In this document: positions 7,249 to 14,960 of the stretch, in pieces
How positions within the stretch are numbered: position 1 is the first letter of the stretch
How the letters are laid out: each line of letters opens with the position of its first letter
Assembly (NCBI GenBank): GCA_030839005.1
Contig: JAUZEM010000320.1
Span: 1 to 18,506, forward strand
Direction of reading: 5' to 3'
DNA from: Actinomycetota bacterium
Lineage (GTDB): Bacteria; Actinomycetota; Acidimicrobiia; IMCC26256; PALSA-610
Length of the DNA stretch: 18,506 nucleotides
Notes under the pieces: generated by a model
Database searches by the model: none
What the model saw: only the letters and a program-made list of their open reading frames with translations
Told to the model about the DNA's origin: nothing
Position numbers and translations under genes: made by a program

Positions 7249-8151
7249 TCAACTGCGGTTCGGCCAGAGATCGACCGGCCCGCTGACGTAGCCGGCGGCG
7301 GCGCGCATCGCCTCGCCCCACGGCCGCGCCAGCTCGAGAACCGCGTCGACGTCGTCGCCGAGCGCCGCGATCGCCGGCCTCATCGCACGATCGGTCGCAT
7401 GTTCCATTGCCTCCCGCTCGGCGCGCCCCGTCCGGGTGAGCGCCTCGGCGTCGTCGAGCCAGCCGCGATCCCGGAGGCGGGCGGCGGCATCGTCGAGCTC
7501 AGTGTCGTTCCATCCGCGCGTACGGATATAGGTGCGGAGCGGGAGGCCCATGTACGCCTCGGTGAGCAGGCCGATCTCGGTCGCGTCGACTCCCGCCGTC
7601 GACCACGCGCAGACATGAGCGTCGCCGCGGTGCTCGCGCAACATGTCACCGAGATGGAAGAGGCGAGTCCACGGGTCGTTCGGATCGTCCCACTGCGCGC
7701 GCAAACCCGAAAAGAGCGGGCGTCCGGGCTCCGCCAGCGGCTCGACCGCACGTTCCAACAGCGCAGCCACGCGGGCGACCTCGGCATCGGCCGGTCCGCA
7801 CACCCGTTCGAGCTGCGCGACGGCGCCGGCGCGGCGCGCCGCGAAGATCGTCGCGGCATCCGTGTGGGTCCAGCCGAGCCGCACACCGGCCACGACGACA
7901 GCCGGCTTGAACACACCGAAGGCCGAGGCCACGACCTCGGGCTCGACCTGGCCGAGCAACGATCCCCGGCTCGTGAAGTAGGCCGGTCCGTCGGGAGCCG
8001 CGACGCCCTTGCCGAAGGAACCGGGGCTCGGATCGAAACCGAGCTTCTCGTAGGCCTCGTGACACTCGGGCGAGAAGAACACCTGCCCGATGACGGGCTC
8101 GAGCGTGGCGGCGAGCGAGCGGGCCCGGCGCCGCAGAATCTCATCGTTCAT
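7249..8151 (-). CDS. SCO6745-family protein
   Basis: 300 residues matching the actinobacterial SCO6745 family, whose biochemical role is not established as far as I know. Landmarks in order: LEPVIGQVFFSPECHEAYEKL near the N-terminus; a middle stretch with AGAVAQLERV; then RPLFSGLRA, LGDMLREHRGDAHVCAW (the most diagnostic segment) and TEAYMGLP. The end, RTRGWNDTELDDAAARLRDRGWLDDAEALT, reads like a winged-helix-type tail. The ATG at 8151 puts the conserved region near the start. The gene diverges from the amidase gene, leaving 73 bp for two back-to-back promoters. The opening resembles MDMPI/DinB-like helical proteins, so an enzyme using mycothiol or a metal is possible, but I see no clear His/Glu triad. 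Confidence 0.8.
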   Translation of the reverse strand: MNDEILRRRARSLAATLEPVIGQVFFSPECHEAYEKLGFDPSPGSFGKGVAAPDGPAYFTSRGSLLGQVEPEVVASAFGVFKPAVVVAGVRLGWTHTDAATIFAARRAGAVAQLERVCGPADAEVARVAALLERAVEPLAEPGRPLFSGLRAQWDDPNDPWTRLFHLGDMLREHRGDAHVCAWSTAGVDATEIGLLTEAYMGLPLRTYIRTRGWNDTELDDAAARLRDRGWLDDAEALTRTGRAEREAMEHATDRAMRPAIAALGDDVDAVLELARPWGEAMRAAAGYVSGPVDLWPNRS

Positions 8152-8224
8152 CGCCGGAGTCTCGCCGTACGTCCCTCGGGCGCGCCACACCGCGTCCGCG
8201 GAGCTGCGCGTACGCTGCGCGGTC

Positions 8225-9646
8225 GTGACCGATGAGCTTGCCCAGTTCGACGCCACCGCCCAGGCCCAGCTCGTCGCTCGTGGCGCGCTCTCGGCGCGCG
8301 ATCTCGTCGACGCCGCGATCGAACGTATCGAGCGGGTCGACGACCGGCTCAACGCGGTCATCCACCGGCGCTTCGAACGCGCGCGCGACGAGGCACCCCA
8401 GGTGAGCGGGCCGTTCGCAGGCGTGCCCTTCCTCGAGAAGGACGCGGTGTGTCATACCGCCGGCGATCCCTTCCATGTCGGCATGCAAGTGCTGAAGGAC
8501 GCCGGTTGGGTAGAGCGCGAGGACACGTGGCTGGCGGCGCGCTTTCGGTCCGCGGGCTTCGTGTTCGTGGGCAAGACCAACACCCCTGAGCTCGCGACCA
8601 GCCTCACGACCGAACCGCTCGCCTACGGTCCGACCCGCAACCCCTGGGACGACACGCGCAGCGCGGGCGGCTCGAGCGGCGGCTCGGCGGCGGCAGTCGC
8701 CGCGGGTCTGGTGCCGGTCGCCCACGGCAACGACATGGGCGGATCGATCCGGTTTCCGGCCGGCATGTGCGGGATCGTCGGACTCAAACCGACGCGGGCG
8801 CGCACCACCCTCGGACCCGACTTCGGCGAGTACTGGGGTCCGCTGACCCACGAGTTCGTGCTCACGCGAACGATTCGAGACACCGCGGCGGTGCTCGACG
8901 CGGTGGCCGGCGCCGCACCCGGCGACCCGTACACGGCGCCGGCGCCCCTCCGTCCGTACCGAGACGAGGTCGGTGCGCCGGTCGGTCGGCTGCGCGTCGG
9001 GGTCCGGACGGAGACCCTCGACGGGGAAGCGTCGCATCCCGACGTCGTGCGCGCGGTCGAGTCGAGCGCGCAACTCCTCGACGATCTCGGCCACGACGTC
9101 GACACGGCCGCGATCCCCGCGCTCGACAACAGCTACGGCGGCGCGTTCGCGACGGTGCTGTCGACCGCAGTCGCTCGCGACATCGCGCGGTGGAGCGCCC
9201 GACTCGGCCGCGATATCACCGGCGAGGTCGAGCCGATGAACGCGTTTTTTGCCGCGGTCGGCGCGCAGACATCGGGCGTTGAGTACGTCGCCGCGATGGA
9301 GGATCTCCAGGCGTGGACGCGGCGCGTGGCGCCCTGGTGGGTCGATCACGACCTTCTCGTGGTGCCGACGAGCCCCGATCCGCCGGTCCGCCTGGGTGAG
9401 CTCGCGCCGACGAATCCCGATCCCGACGTCGGGGTTCGGATGAGCCGCCTCGCGACCTTCACCGCCCCGTTCGACGTGACCGGCCAGCCGGCGATATCGC
9501 TGCCCCTCCACTGGAACGGCGAAGGATTGCCCATCGGAGTGCAGCTGGTCGCCGCGTACGGGCGCGAGGACGTCCTGCTACGCGTGGCGGCCCAGCTCGA
9601 ACAGGCCCGCCCGTGGAATGATCGACGTCCACCCATCTGCGCGTAA
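8225..9646 (+). CDS. Amidase-signature family hydrolase
   Basis: 473 residues, normal for the amidase-signature family, which hydrolyses amide bonds with a Ser-cisSer-Lys triad. All three are visible: Lys72 in FLEKDAV, cis-Ser150 in AGGSSGGSAA, and nucleophile Ser174 in GNDMGGSIRFPAG. The C-terminal part has the usual PTSPDPP and GQPAISLPLHWNGEGLPIGV segments. It is an amidase (acylamide, 6-aminohexanoate-cyclic-dimer or indoleacetamide type) rather than GatA: no gatB or gatC neighbours are present and the Lys motif is EKD. The substrate cannot be read from sequence. GTG 8225 is the start nearest the conserved region; the frame is open further upstream but would overlap the divergent gene. 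Confidence 0.88.
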   Translation: MTDELAQFDATAQAQLVARGALSARDLVDAAIERIERVDDRLNAVIHRRFERARDEAPQVSGPFAGVPFLEKDAVCHTAGDPFHVGMQVLKDAGWVEREDTWLAARFRSAGFVFVGKTNTPELATSLTTEPLAYGPTRNPWDDTRSAGGSSGGSAAAVAAGLVPVAHGNDMGGSIRFPAGMCGIVGLKPTRARTTLGPDFGEYWGPLTHEFVLTRTIRDTAAVLDAVAGAAPGDPYTAPAPLRPYRDEVGAPVGRLRVGVRTETLDGEASHPDVVRAVESSAQLLDDLGHDVDTAAIPALDNSYGGAFATVLSTAVARDIARWSARLGRDITGEVEPMNAFFAAVGAQTSGVEYVAAMEDLQAWTRRVAPWWVDHDLLVVPTSPDPPVRLGELAPTNPDPDVGVRMSRLATFTAPFDVTGQPAISLPLHWNGEGLPIGVQLVAAYGREDVLLRVAAQLEQARPWNDRRPPICA

Positions 9647-9675
9647 CCAACGGCGCCGCGCGATCCGTGAGGGCG

Positions 9676-9975
9676 TTACTTGTTGATGATCGCGCCGAGG
9701 CCCGCGACCATCACGACGAAACCGACGACGAGGTAGGCGACCGTTCGGGCCAGGGGTGCCTGGGGCAGGTCGCGGTCGTCCGACCGCCGGTTGCCGCGCA
9801 CCGGGCTGCCCGGTCGGCTGCGTGCCACCGTCTTGCGGGCCGTGGTCTCCGCGTCGGCGCGGCGCCGGTACAGCGCGAACGCGTTGGCGACGAACAGGGC
9901 AGCACCCAACGCGAAGAGCAACTCGCGGAGCACCCCGTCATAGAAGCTGCCGGACGACCCGAGGATCGGAACCAT
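9676..9975 (-). CDS. Small two-helix membrane protein of unknown function
   Basis: 99 residues with two hydrophobic helices, about 13-35 (LRELLFALGAALFVANAFALY) and 77-97 (ARTVAYLVVGFVVMVAGLGA). A basic, polar loop lies between them, rich in Arg (RRRADAETTARKTVARSRPG). By the positive-inside rule the loop should be cytoplasmic, with both ends outside. I do not recognise a named family. ATG 9975 is preferred to the TTG three bases upstream. The gene converges on the amidase gene and diverges from nucS, leaving 61 bp for two promoters. Confidence 0.65.
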   Translation of the reverse strand: MVPILGSSGSFYDGVLRELLFALGAALFVANAFALYRRRADAETTARKTVARSRPGSPVRGNRRSDDRDLPQAPLARTVAYLVVGFVVMVAGLGAIINK

Positions 9976-10036
9976 CAACGCCCGAGGGTATCGGGACGAA
10001 CGGTTGCCACTCGAGCGATCGTGACAGACTCGCCGG

Positions 10037-10696
10037 ATGCGGTTGCTCGTGGCGCGCTGCTCCGTGACCTACGAAGGCCGGCTCGGCGCCCGGCTCGCGC
10101 CGGCGATCCGGCTCGTGTTGTGCAAGGCCGACGGGTCGATCGCGATCCACTCCGACACCAAGGCCTACAAGCCGTTGAACTGGATGAACCCGCCGTGCAC
10201 GATCGAGGAATCGGGCGACGCGATCGTCGCGCGCACGCCCAAGGGCGAGACGCTGCGCATCGAGCTGCACGAGATCCTGCAGGACACCACGCTCGTGCTC
10301 GGCGACGACTTCGGACTCGAGAAAGACGGTGTCGAAGCCGAGCTCCAGAGGCTGATCGCGGCGCGCGTCGCCGCCCTGCGCGACGACCTCACGCTGGTGC
10401 GGCGCGAGTACCCGACCGACATCGGCCCGATTGACCTGCTGTGTCGAGACGGCGACGGCCGCGCGGTCGTGATCGAGGTGAAGCGCGTCGGAGACATCTC
10501 CGGCGTCGACCAGCTGCTGCGGTACCAGGAGCGCCTCGACCGCGACCCGCAGTTCGCCCCGACGCGGGGCCTGTTCGTCGCCCAGCAGATCAAACCGCAG
10601 GCCAAGGTCTACGCCGAGAGCAAGGGGGTGGCCTGCATCCAGATCGATCTCGACCGGCTACGGGGCGCGATCGATCCCGACCTCACGCTCTTCTGA
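10037..10696 (+). CDS. nucS: Mismatch-specific endonuclease NucS/EndoMS
   Basis: 219 residues, full length. NucS cuts both strands at mismatches and is the basis of the MutS/MutL-independent mismatch repair of many actinobacteria and some archaea. The N-terminal DNA-binding half has the expected CSVTYEGRL and HSDTKAYKPLNWMNPP motifs. The RecB-like nuclease half has Asp133 (TDIGPIDLL), Glu147 and Lys149 (VVIEVKR), then Gln159 and Tyr163 in QLLRYQER. The protein ends in LTLF, resembling the C-terminal hydrophobic peptide through which NucS binds the sliding clamp. No active-site residue is missing. purU follows 27 nt downstream on the same strand, so the two may share a transcript. Confidence 0.95.
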   Translation: MRLLVARCSVTYEGRLGARLAPAIRLVLCKADGSIAIHSDTKAYKPLNWMNPPCTIEESGDAIVARTPKGETLRIELHEILQDTTLVLGDDFGLEKDGVEAELQRLIAARVAALRDDLTLVRREYPTDIGPIDLLCRDGDGRAVVIEVKRVGDISGVDQLLRYQERLDRDPQFAPTRGLFVAQQIKPQAKVYAESKGVACIQIDLDRLRGAIDPDLTLF

Positions 10697-10723
10697 GCCG
10701 CCGACTCGCCGATTGGAACAGAC

Positions 10724-11563
10724 GTGCGCGCGGTGCTCCTTCTCCAGTGCCCGGACGAGCCCGGCATCGTCGCCGCGGTCGGTACGTTCGTGGCCGGCGC
10801 CGGCGGCAACATCGTCGAAGCCGACCAGCACTCCGACCCCGCGGCCGGGCTCTTCCTGCAACGCGTCGAGTTCGACGTCGACGCGACCCGCGGCGACCTC
10901 GCCGCCGCGTTCACACCGATCGCCGAGCGATTCGACATGCGATGGGATGTCCACGATCTCGGCGAGCGGCCACGGGTCGCGCTCCTCGCGTCGCGGCAAG
11001 GGCACTGTCTCGGAGATCTCCTCGTGCGCTTCCACCTCGGCGAGATTCCCGGAGAGGTGGTACTCGTCGCGTCGAACCACGACACGCAGGGCGGTCTGGT
11101 CTCACGGTTCGGCTTGCCCTTCCACGCCTTGCCGGTGCACGCGGGCGATCGCGAGGCCCAGGCGCGGGCACTGGGCGCGCTCTTGCAGGAGCACCGGCCC
11201 GACGTCGTCGTGCTCGCTCGCTACATGCTCGTGCTCCCGGCTTGGCTGGTGGAACCGTGGCGAGAGCGGATGATCAACATCCATCACTCGTTCCTTCCCT
11301 CGTTCGCGGGCGCACGACCGTACGTACAAGCCCACGAGCGGGGGGTGAAGGTCATCGGCGCGACCGCGCACTACGTCACGGCCGAGCTCGACGAGGGTCC
11401 GATCATCGCGCAGCAGGTGATGCCCGTCTCCCACCGCGACGATCCCGCGCGCCTCGAACGCCGCGGTCGTGATCTCGAAGCCGTCGTGCTCGCGGAGGCG
11501 CTGCGGCTCCACCTCGAGCACCGTGTGATCGTGTACGGCCGCCGTACCGCGGTGTTCGACTGA
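10724..11563 (+). CDS. purU: Formyltetrahydrofolate deformylase
   Basis: 279 residues. PurU hydrolyses 10-formyl-tetrahydrofolate to formate and tetrahydrofolate, balancing one-carbon folates and supplying formate. The N-terminal ACT domain (about 1-78, LLQCPDEPGIVAAVG) is the usual regulatory part; in E. coli the enzyme responds to methionine and glycine. The formyltransferase fold follows, with catalytic Asn185, His187 (INIHHSFLPSF) and Asp223 (TAELDEGPII). The full complement and spacing separate it from PurN, which lacks the ACT domain. GTG start. It converges on dnaB with only six bases between the stop codons. Confidence 0.95.
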   Translation: MRAVLLLQCPDEPGIVAAVGTFVAGAGGNIVEADQHSDPAAGLFLQRVEFDVDATRGDLAAAFTPIAERFDMRWDVHDLGERPRVALLASRQGHCLGDLLVRFHLGEIPGEVVLVASNHDTQGGLVSRFGLPFHALPVHAGDREAQARALGALLQEHRPDVVVLARYMLVLPAWLVEPWRERMINIHHSFLPSFAGARPYVQAHERGVKVIGATAHYVTAELDEGPIIAQQVMPVSHRDDPARLERRGRDLEAVVLAEALRLHLEHRVIVYGRRTAVFD

Positions 11564-11569
11564 GCCGGG

Positions 11570-13570
11570 CTACTCGCGCGCCGCGTTCTCGAACGTCGTG
11601 TAGTCGGCGTGGAACACGAGCTTGGTCTGTCCGACCGGTCCGTTGCGGTGCTTGGCGACGATGATCTCCGCCAGACCGCGCTGATCGGACTCCGGGTTGT
11701 AGTACTCGTCGCGGTAGATGAAGAGCACGACGTCGGCATCTTGTTCGATGCTGTTGTGCACGACGATGTCGCCGGCCACGAAGTTGTGCGTGCCCGTGAC
11801 GGTCGCGTCGAACACCGGCGCTTCGCCGCGCGGCTCGATCCCGACGATCTCGTCCCACAGCACGTCGCTCGTGCCGAGATCGGCGAGGAACGCATCGGGC
11901 AGCGCCTCCGCGATGCGACGCATGAGCGAGCGTGACACGCCCTGCTCGTACACCCGGTGGCAGCCGCCGGCCGCCTCGCCGAGCCGCTCGACCAGATCGT
12001 GGGCGCGCAGCGAGCCGTTGACGAGCAAGCCCTTGCGCTCGATGTAGTCCCACACCTCGCGCGGGATGGCATCACGGCGAGGATCGACCTCGGGACCGCC
12101 GAGCCGGGACGACGCCACGGACATGCCGACCGCGAGGTCGGCGAGGTGCGCCCAGCCGTCGAGCGTCAAGAAGGGATGGTTCGCGCTCGCCGTAACCTTC
12201 CGGCCCGAGGCGAGCTGCAGCTCGAACACACGCTTGACGCCGCTTCGGAAGACGCGCGTCATCACTCCGGGAACGAGTCGAAGATGCTCGTCGAGCGTGA
12301 GCACCTCGACGTCGCGAGCGTTGTGCTCGTGCAGCGTTCCCAACGTCGCGGAGCTGCCGTCGGCAAGCGTGACGACGGTCTCGGCCGTGAGACAGCCGGA
12401 CTCGCGCAGGTCGGCGAGCATCGGCCGCTTGTCCTGGCGGTACTCGAGCTGGCGGTTGAGCTGGGAGAGTGTCACAACCGGCGCTTCGAGCTCGCGGGCG
12501 AGGATCTTCAGACCGCGCGACAGCTCCGACACCTCGACCTGACGGTTCTCGGAGCGGCGCGGCGACGCCATCAGCTGGAGGTAGTCGACGACGATCAGGC
12601 CGAGGTCGCCGTAGCGCGCCTTGATGCGCCGCGCCTTCGCGCGCATCTCCATCACGGTGCAATGGGGGTTGTCGTCGATGAAGAACGGGGCCTCCGCGAG
12701 GCGGCCGACCGCCTGGTTGACACGCGGCCACTCGTGCTCGGAGAGCTTTCCGGTCTGCAGCTTGCGCGACGGCACGCGCGCCTCGGCGGCGAGCAGGCGC
12801 TTCGTGAGCTCGAGGTGTCCCATCTCCATCGAGAAGAACAGCACCGGCTTGCGGCCGTGCAACGCGACGTGCTGGGCCATGCCGAGCGCCAACGACGTCT
12901 TTCCCTGACCGGGTCGGGCGGCGACGACCGTGAGCGTCGACGGCTGCATGCCCAACAGCAGCGAATCGAGGTCGCGGTACCCGGTCGCGGTACCGACGAT
13001 GTCGTCCTGTCGGTCGTACAACGCCTCCAATTGGTTCATCGTCTGCTCGAGCGCGGGATACAGCGCGACGAGCGTGTCGGCCACCCGTCGCTCGGCGACC
13101 TCGAAGATCGCGGCTTCGGCGCGATCGAGCGTGTCGTCGACCGCGTCCTCCGCGGTGTAGGCCATCTCCTGGATGCCGCCGGCGGTCTCGATCAGGCGGC
13201 GCAGCATCGCAAGCTCCGCCACGATTTGCGCGTAGTGCTGCGCGTTCGCCGACGCGGGGGTGGCGGCCTGGATTCGCACCAACGTCTGGCGTCCGCCGAG
13301 CTGATCGAGCCGGCTCGCGCGCCGCAGCTCCTCGGCGACCGTCACCGGATCGACGGGCTCGCCGCGGCTGTGCAACCCGTACGCGGCTTCGAAGATCGCG
13401 CCGTGCGCGGGCTTGTAGAAGTCGTGCGCCTCGAGCCGTGCCTCGACCGCGGCGGTGATCGCCTCGCGGCTCAGCATCATCGCGCCGAGGAGCGACTCTT
13501 CGGCTTCGAGGTTGTGCGGGGGTATGCGCGCGCCGTTGGCTCGACGTCGCGCGTCCTCGATCGAGACCAT
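11570..13570 (-). CDS. dnaB: Replicative DNA helicase DnaB, intein-containing precursor
   Basis: 666-residue precursor; the mature helicase is about 452 residues after removal of the intein (393-606). DnaB unwinds DNA ahead of the polymerase as a hexamer. The N-terminal helical domain (about 15-165, opening PPHNLEAEESLLGAMM) binds primase. The RecA-like motor has Walker A (ARPGQGKTS, 218-226), Walker B (LIVVDYLQLM, Asp329), and SQLNRQLEYR (369-378). After the intein come SIEQDADVVLFIYRDEYYN, with the Arg620 finger position, and GPVGQTKLVFHADYTTFEN, the usual end. ATG start with GGGAGG about 9 bases upstream. It lies downstream of rplI on the same strand but is separated by 412 bp, so it likely has its own promoter or regulation. 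Confidence 0.95.
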   Translation of the reverse strand: MVSIEDARRRANGARIPPHNLEAEESLLGAMMLSREAITAAVEARLEAHDFYKPAHGAIFEAAYGLHSRGEPVDPVTVAEELRRASRLDQLGGRQTLVRIQAATPASANAQHYAQIVAELAMLRRLIETAGGIQEMAYTAEDAVDDTLDRAEAAIFEVAERRVADTLVALYPALEQTMNQLEALYDRQDDIVGTATGYRDLDSLLLGMQPSTLTVVAARPGQGKTSLALGMAQHVALHGRKPVLFFSMEMGHLELTKRLLAAEARVPSRKLQTGKLSEHEWPRVNQAVGRLAEAPFFIDDNPHCTVMEMRAKARRIKARYGDLGLIVVDYLQLMASPRRSENRQVEVSELSRGLKILARELEAPVVTLSQLNRQLEYRQDKRPMLADLRESGCLTAETVVTLADGSSATLGTLHEHNARDVEVLTLDEHLRLVPGVMTRVFRSGVKRVFELQLASGRKVTASANHPFLTLDGWAHLADLAVGMSVASSRLGGPEVDPRRDAIPREVWDYIERKGLLVNGSLRAHDLVERLGEAAGGCHRVYEQGVSRSLMRRIAEALPDAFLADLGTSDVLWDEIVGIEPRGEAPVFDATVTGTHNFVAGDIVVHNSIEQDADVVLFIYRDEYYNPESDQRGLAEIIVAKHRNGPVGQTKLVFHADYTTFENAARE
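11753..12394 (-). other. DnaB intein, 214 residues, without a LAGLIDADG endonuclease
   Basis: In-frame protein-splicing element, precursor residues 393-606, sitting between LRESG and SIEQDAD. The Synechocystis DnaB intein uses the same junction. Splicing residues are present: Cys393 (block A, CLTAETVVTLADGS), block B GRKVTASANHPFLT with His464, block F VFDATVTGTHNFVAGD, penultimate His605, Asn606, and the +1 Ser607. Block B has Ser (461) where Thr is usual in T-x-x-H, so it reads S-A-N-H. The ~90 residues between the splicing halves (about 487-576; IPREVWDYIERK to TSDVLWDEI) contain no LAGLIDADG or HNH motif. They look helical, resembling the linker seen in other actinobacterial DnaB inteins. 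It should splice but not move on its own. Confidence 0.92.
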
Positions 13571-13982
13571 CGTCGCTACCTCCCTCCCAGAAGAATCGGG
13601 ACCTTGGCACGCAACAGCTGTGGAGTTGAAGAGGACAAGCCTGTGAATTGCGGCGGCTCGGCGGGGGATATCTCTCGATCCACAACCTTGTGGACAATGG
13701 CATGGAGGTGCGCCATCAACGGGAGCACTCCCGACGCGGCCGCTCCGACCGGAATCGCCGCTGGCAGGCGGGTGACGAGGGGTTGGCGACGGGGACCGAC
13801 GCGCCGTCGCGCCGTCCCGCGCCGATCACCTCGCGCGCCGCCGAGTTGTGGATATCGCCGGATATCCACAGCGGAAACCCCGGAAAAGAACCGGCTGCGC
13901 GGCCCCGTGCAAATAACACGTTTGTGATTCTCGCGGACGGGCACCTGCGAACCAGGGACCGACCCGCGCGGACCACCGAGGA
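13571..13982. other. rplI-dnaB intergenic region with DnaA-box-like palindromes
   Basis: 412 bp with no convincing gene. Two inverted repeats made of DnaA-box-like sequences stand out. The first is TCCACAA-CC-TTGTGGA at 13679-13694; its right half extends to TGTGGACAA (13689-13697), a perfect minus-strand TTGTCCACA. The second is TGTGGATATC-GCCG-GATATCCACA at 13847-13870; each half is one base from TTATCCACA. A locally AT-richer stretch follows at about 13909-13931. DnaA boxes occur in origins, in DnaA-controlled promoters and in titration sites. Placement upstream of dnaB favours regulation or an origin-linked element, but function is inferred. Confidence 0.5.
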
Positions 13983-14432
13983 TCAGCCGGCCGCTTCGAC
14001 CTCGACATGGACGGTCGCCACCACGTCGTGATGCAGGCGTACCTGCACGTCGATGCCACCGAGCTCTTTCAGAGGCTCCTCGAGCGCGAGCTTGCGCCGG
14101 TCGATCTCGGCACCGGTTTGTTTCTGCACCGCCTCGGCGATGTCGGTCGCGGTCACCGAGCCGAACAGGCGACCCTCGCCTCCGGCTCGCGCCTTGATCG
14201 TGATCGTGCGTCCCTCGAACTGTGCGGCGAGCGCCTGCGCGCTCTCGCGCTCGCGCCGCTCGCGCGCCTCGCGATTGCGCCGCATCGCGTCGGCCTGCTT
14301 CTGACTTCCCGCCGATGCCTTCAGCGCGAGCCCGCGCGGAACGAGATAGTTGCGGGCGTAGCCGTCGGCGACATCGACGAGATCACCCTTCTGGCCCAGG
14401 TTTTCGACATCGTCGCGAAGTACGACTCTCAC
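13983..14432 (-). CDS. rplI: Large-subunit ribosomal protein bL9
   Basis: 149 residues, standard length. bL9 stabilises the L1 stalk region of 23S rRNA and helps hold reading frame. The N-terminal RNA-binding domain is plain: MRVVLRDDVENLGQKGDLVDVADGYARNYLVPRGLA, followed by the long connecting helix (QKQADAMRRNREARERRERE) and the C-terminal domain (GRLFGSVTATDIAEAV). I chose the GTG at 14432 because it is the family's usual first residue and has GGAGG 10 bases upstream; the open frame extends further but is not bL9-like. It is last in the rpsF-ssb-rpsR-rplI operon, 31 bp after rpsR. Confidence 0.95.
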   Translation of the reverse strand: MRVVLRDDVENLGQKGDLVDVADGYARNYLVPRGLALKASAGSQKQADAMRRNREARERRERESAQALAAQFEGRTITIKARAGGEGRLFGSVTATDIAEAVQKQTGAEIDRRKLALEEPLKELGGIDVQVRLHHDVVATVHVEVEAAG

Positions 14433-14463
14433 GCGGCTGCGACCTCCGACCGATTCCGTCCCG

Positions 14464-14943
14464 TCATTCCTCGCTGCCCTCGGCGCTCGTCGCGTCGTCC
14501 GCCACGAACTCGTCGGCGGTGAACTCGTCGGCCAGATCCCGGTCGAGACCGGCCTCGTCGAGACGCGGGCTCTCGTTCGCTTCCACCGGACCCGGAATCT
14601 CGCGCAACTCGCCCTCGCGGTCGCCACGATCGCCGCGATCTCCCCGCTCGCCGCGATCGCGCCGGCCCTTCGATCGCTGCGTCACCTGGCGCACGCTGTA
14701 CGGCAGCAACGCCATCTCGCGCGCGACGCGGATCGCCCGCGCAACCGCGACCTGCTGCTGCTGGGTGTTGCCCGTGACCCGGCGCGCCCGGACCTTGGCG
14801 CGCTCCGACATGAATCGACGCAACAAGTTGACGTCCTTGTAGTCGATCCAGTCGATGCTCTCGGTGATCAGGATCGACGTCTTCTTCTTGATCGGGCGCC
14901 GCTCCTTGCCGGGGGGCGCCTTCTTCTCTCGGCGTTGTGCCAT
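14464..14943 (-). CDS. rpsR: Small-subunit ribosomal protein bS18 with long acidic C-terminal tail
   Basis: 159 residues against the usual 75-90. bS18 pairs with bS6 on the 30S platform. Residues about 20-90 are the canonical protein: KKKTSILITESIDWIDYKDV, LLRRFMSERAKVRARRVTG, and ARAIRVAREMALLPYS. The N-terminal zinc-binding cysteines of some bS18 forms are absent, as in the C-minus type. From about residue 92 follows a tail: first RRDRGERGDRGDRGDRE, then an acidic stretch ending DEFTADEFVADDATSAEGSEE. The tail is low-complexity and probably disordered. The ATG at 14943 has AGGA seven bases upstream and lies 17 bp after ssb. Confidence 0.93.
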   Translation of the reverse strand: MAQRREKKAPPGKERRPIKKKTSILITESIDWIDYKDVNLLRRFMSERAKVRARRVTGNTQQQQVAVARAIRVAREMALLPYSVRQVTQRSKGRRDRGERGDRGDRGDREGELREIPGPVEANESPRLDEAGLDRDLADEFTADEFVADDATSAEGSEE

Positions 14944-14960
14944 TTAGATGTCCTGTCGGG

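Noticed and set aside
8141..9511. 456-residue minus-strand open frame opposite the amidase gene
   Set aside because: Arg/His-rich shadow of the amidase, which has its full catalytic triad on the plus strand.
11957..13927. 656-residue plus-strand open frame antisense to dnaB
   Set aside because: The opposite strand encodes a complete, motif-perfect DnaB; this frame is a compositional shadow without any family motif.
14464..14670. Separate gene fused to the end of rpsR
   Set aside because: The tail is low-complexity (RGD repeats, then Asp/Glu-rich) and matches no domain I recognise, so it is described as an extension and not a fusion.
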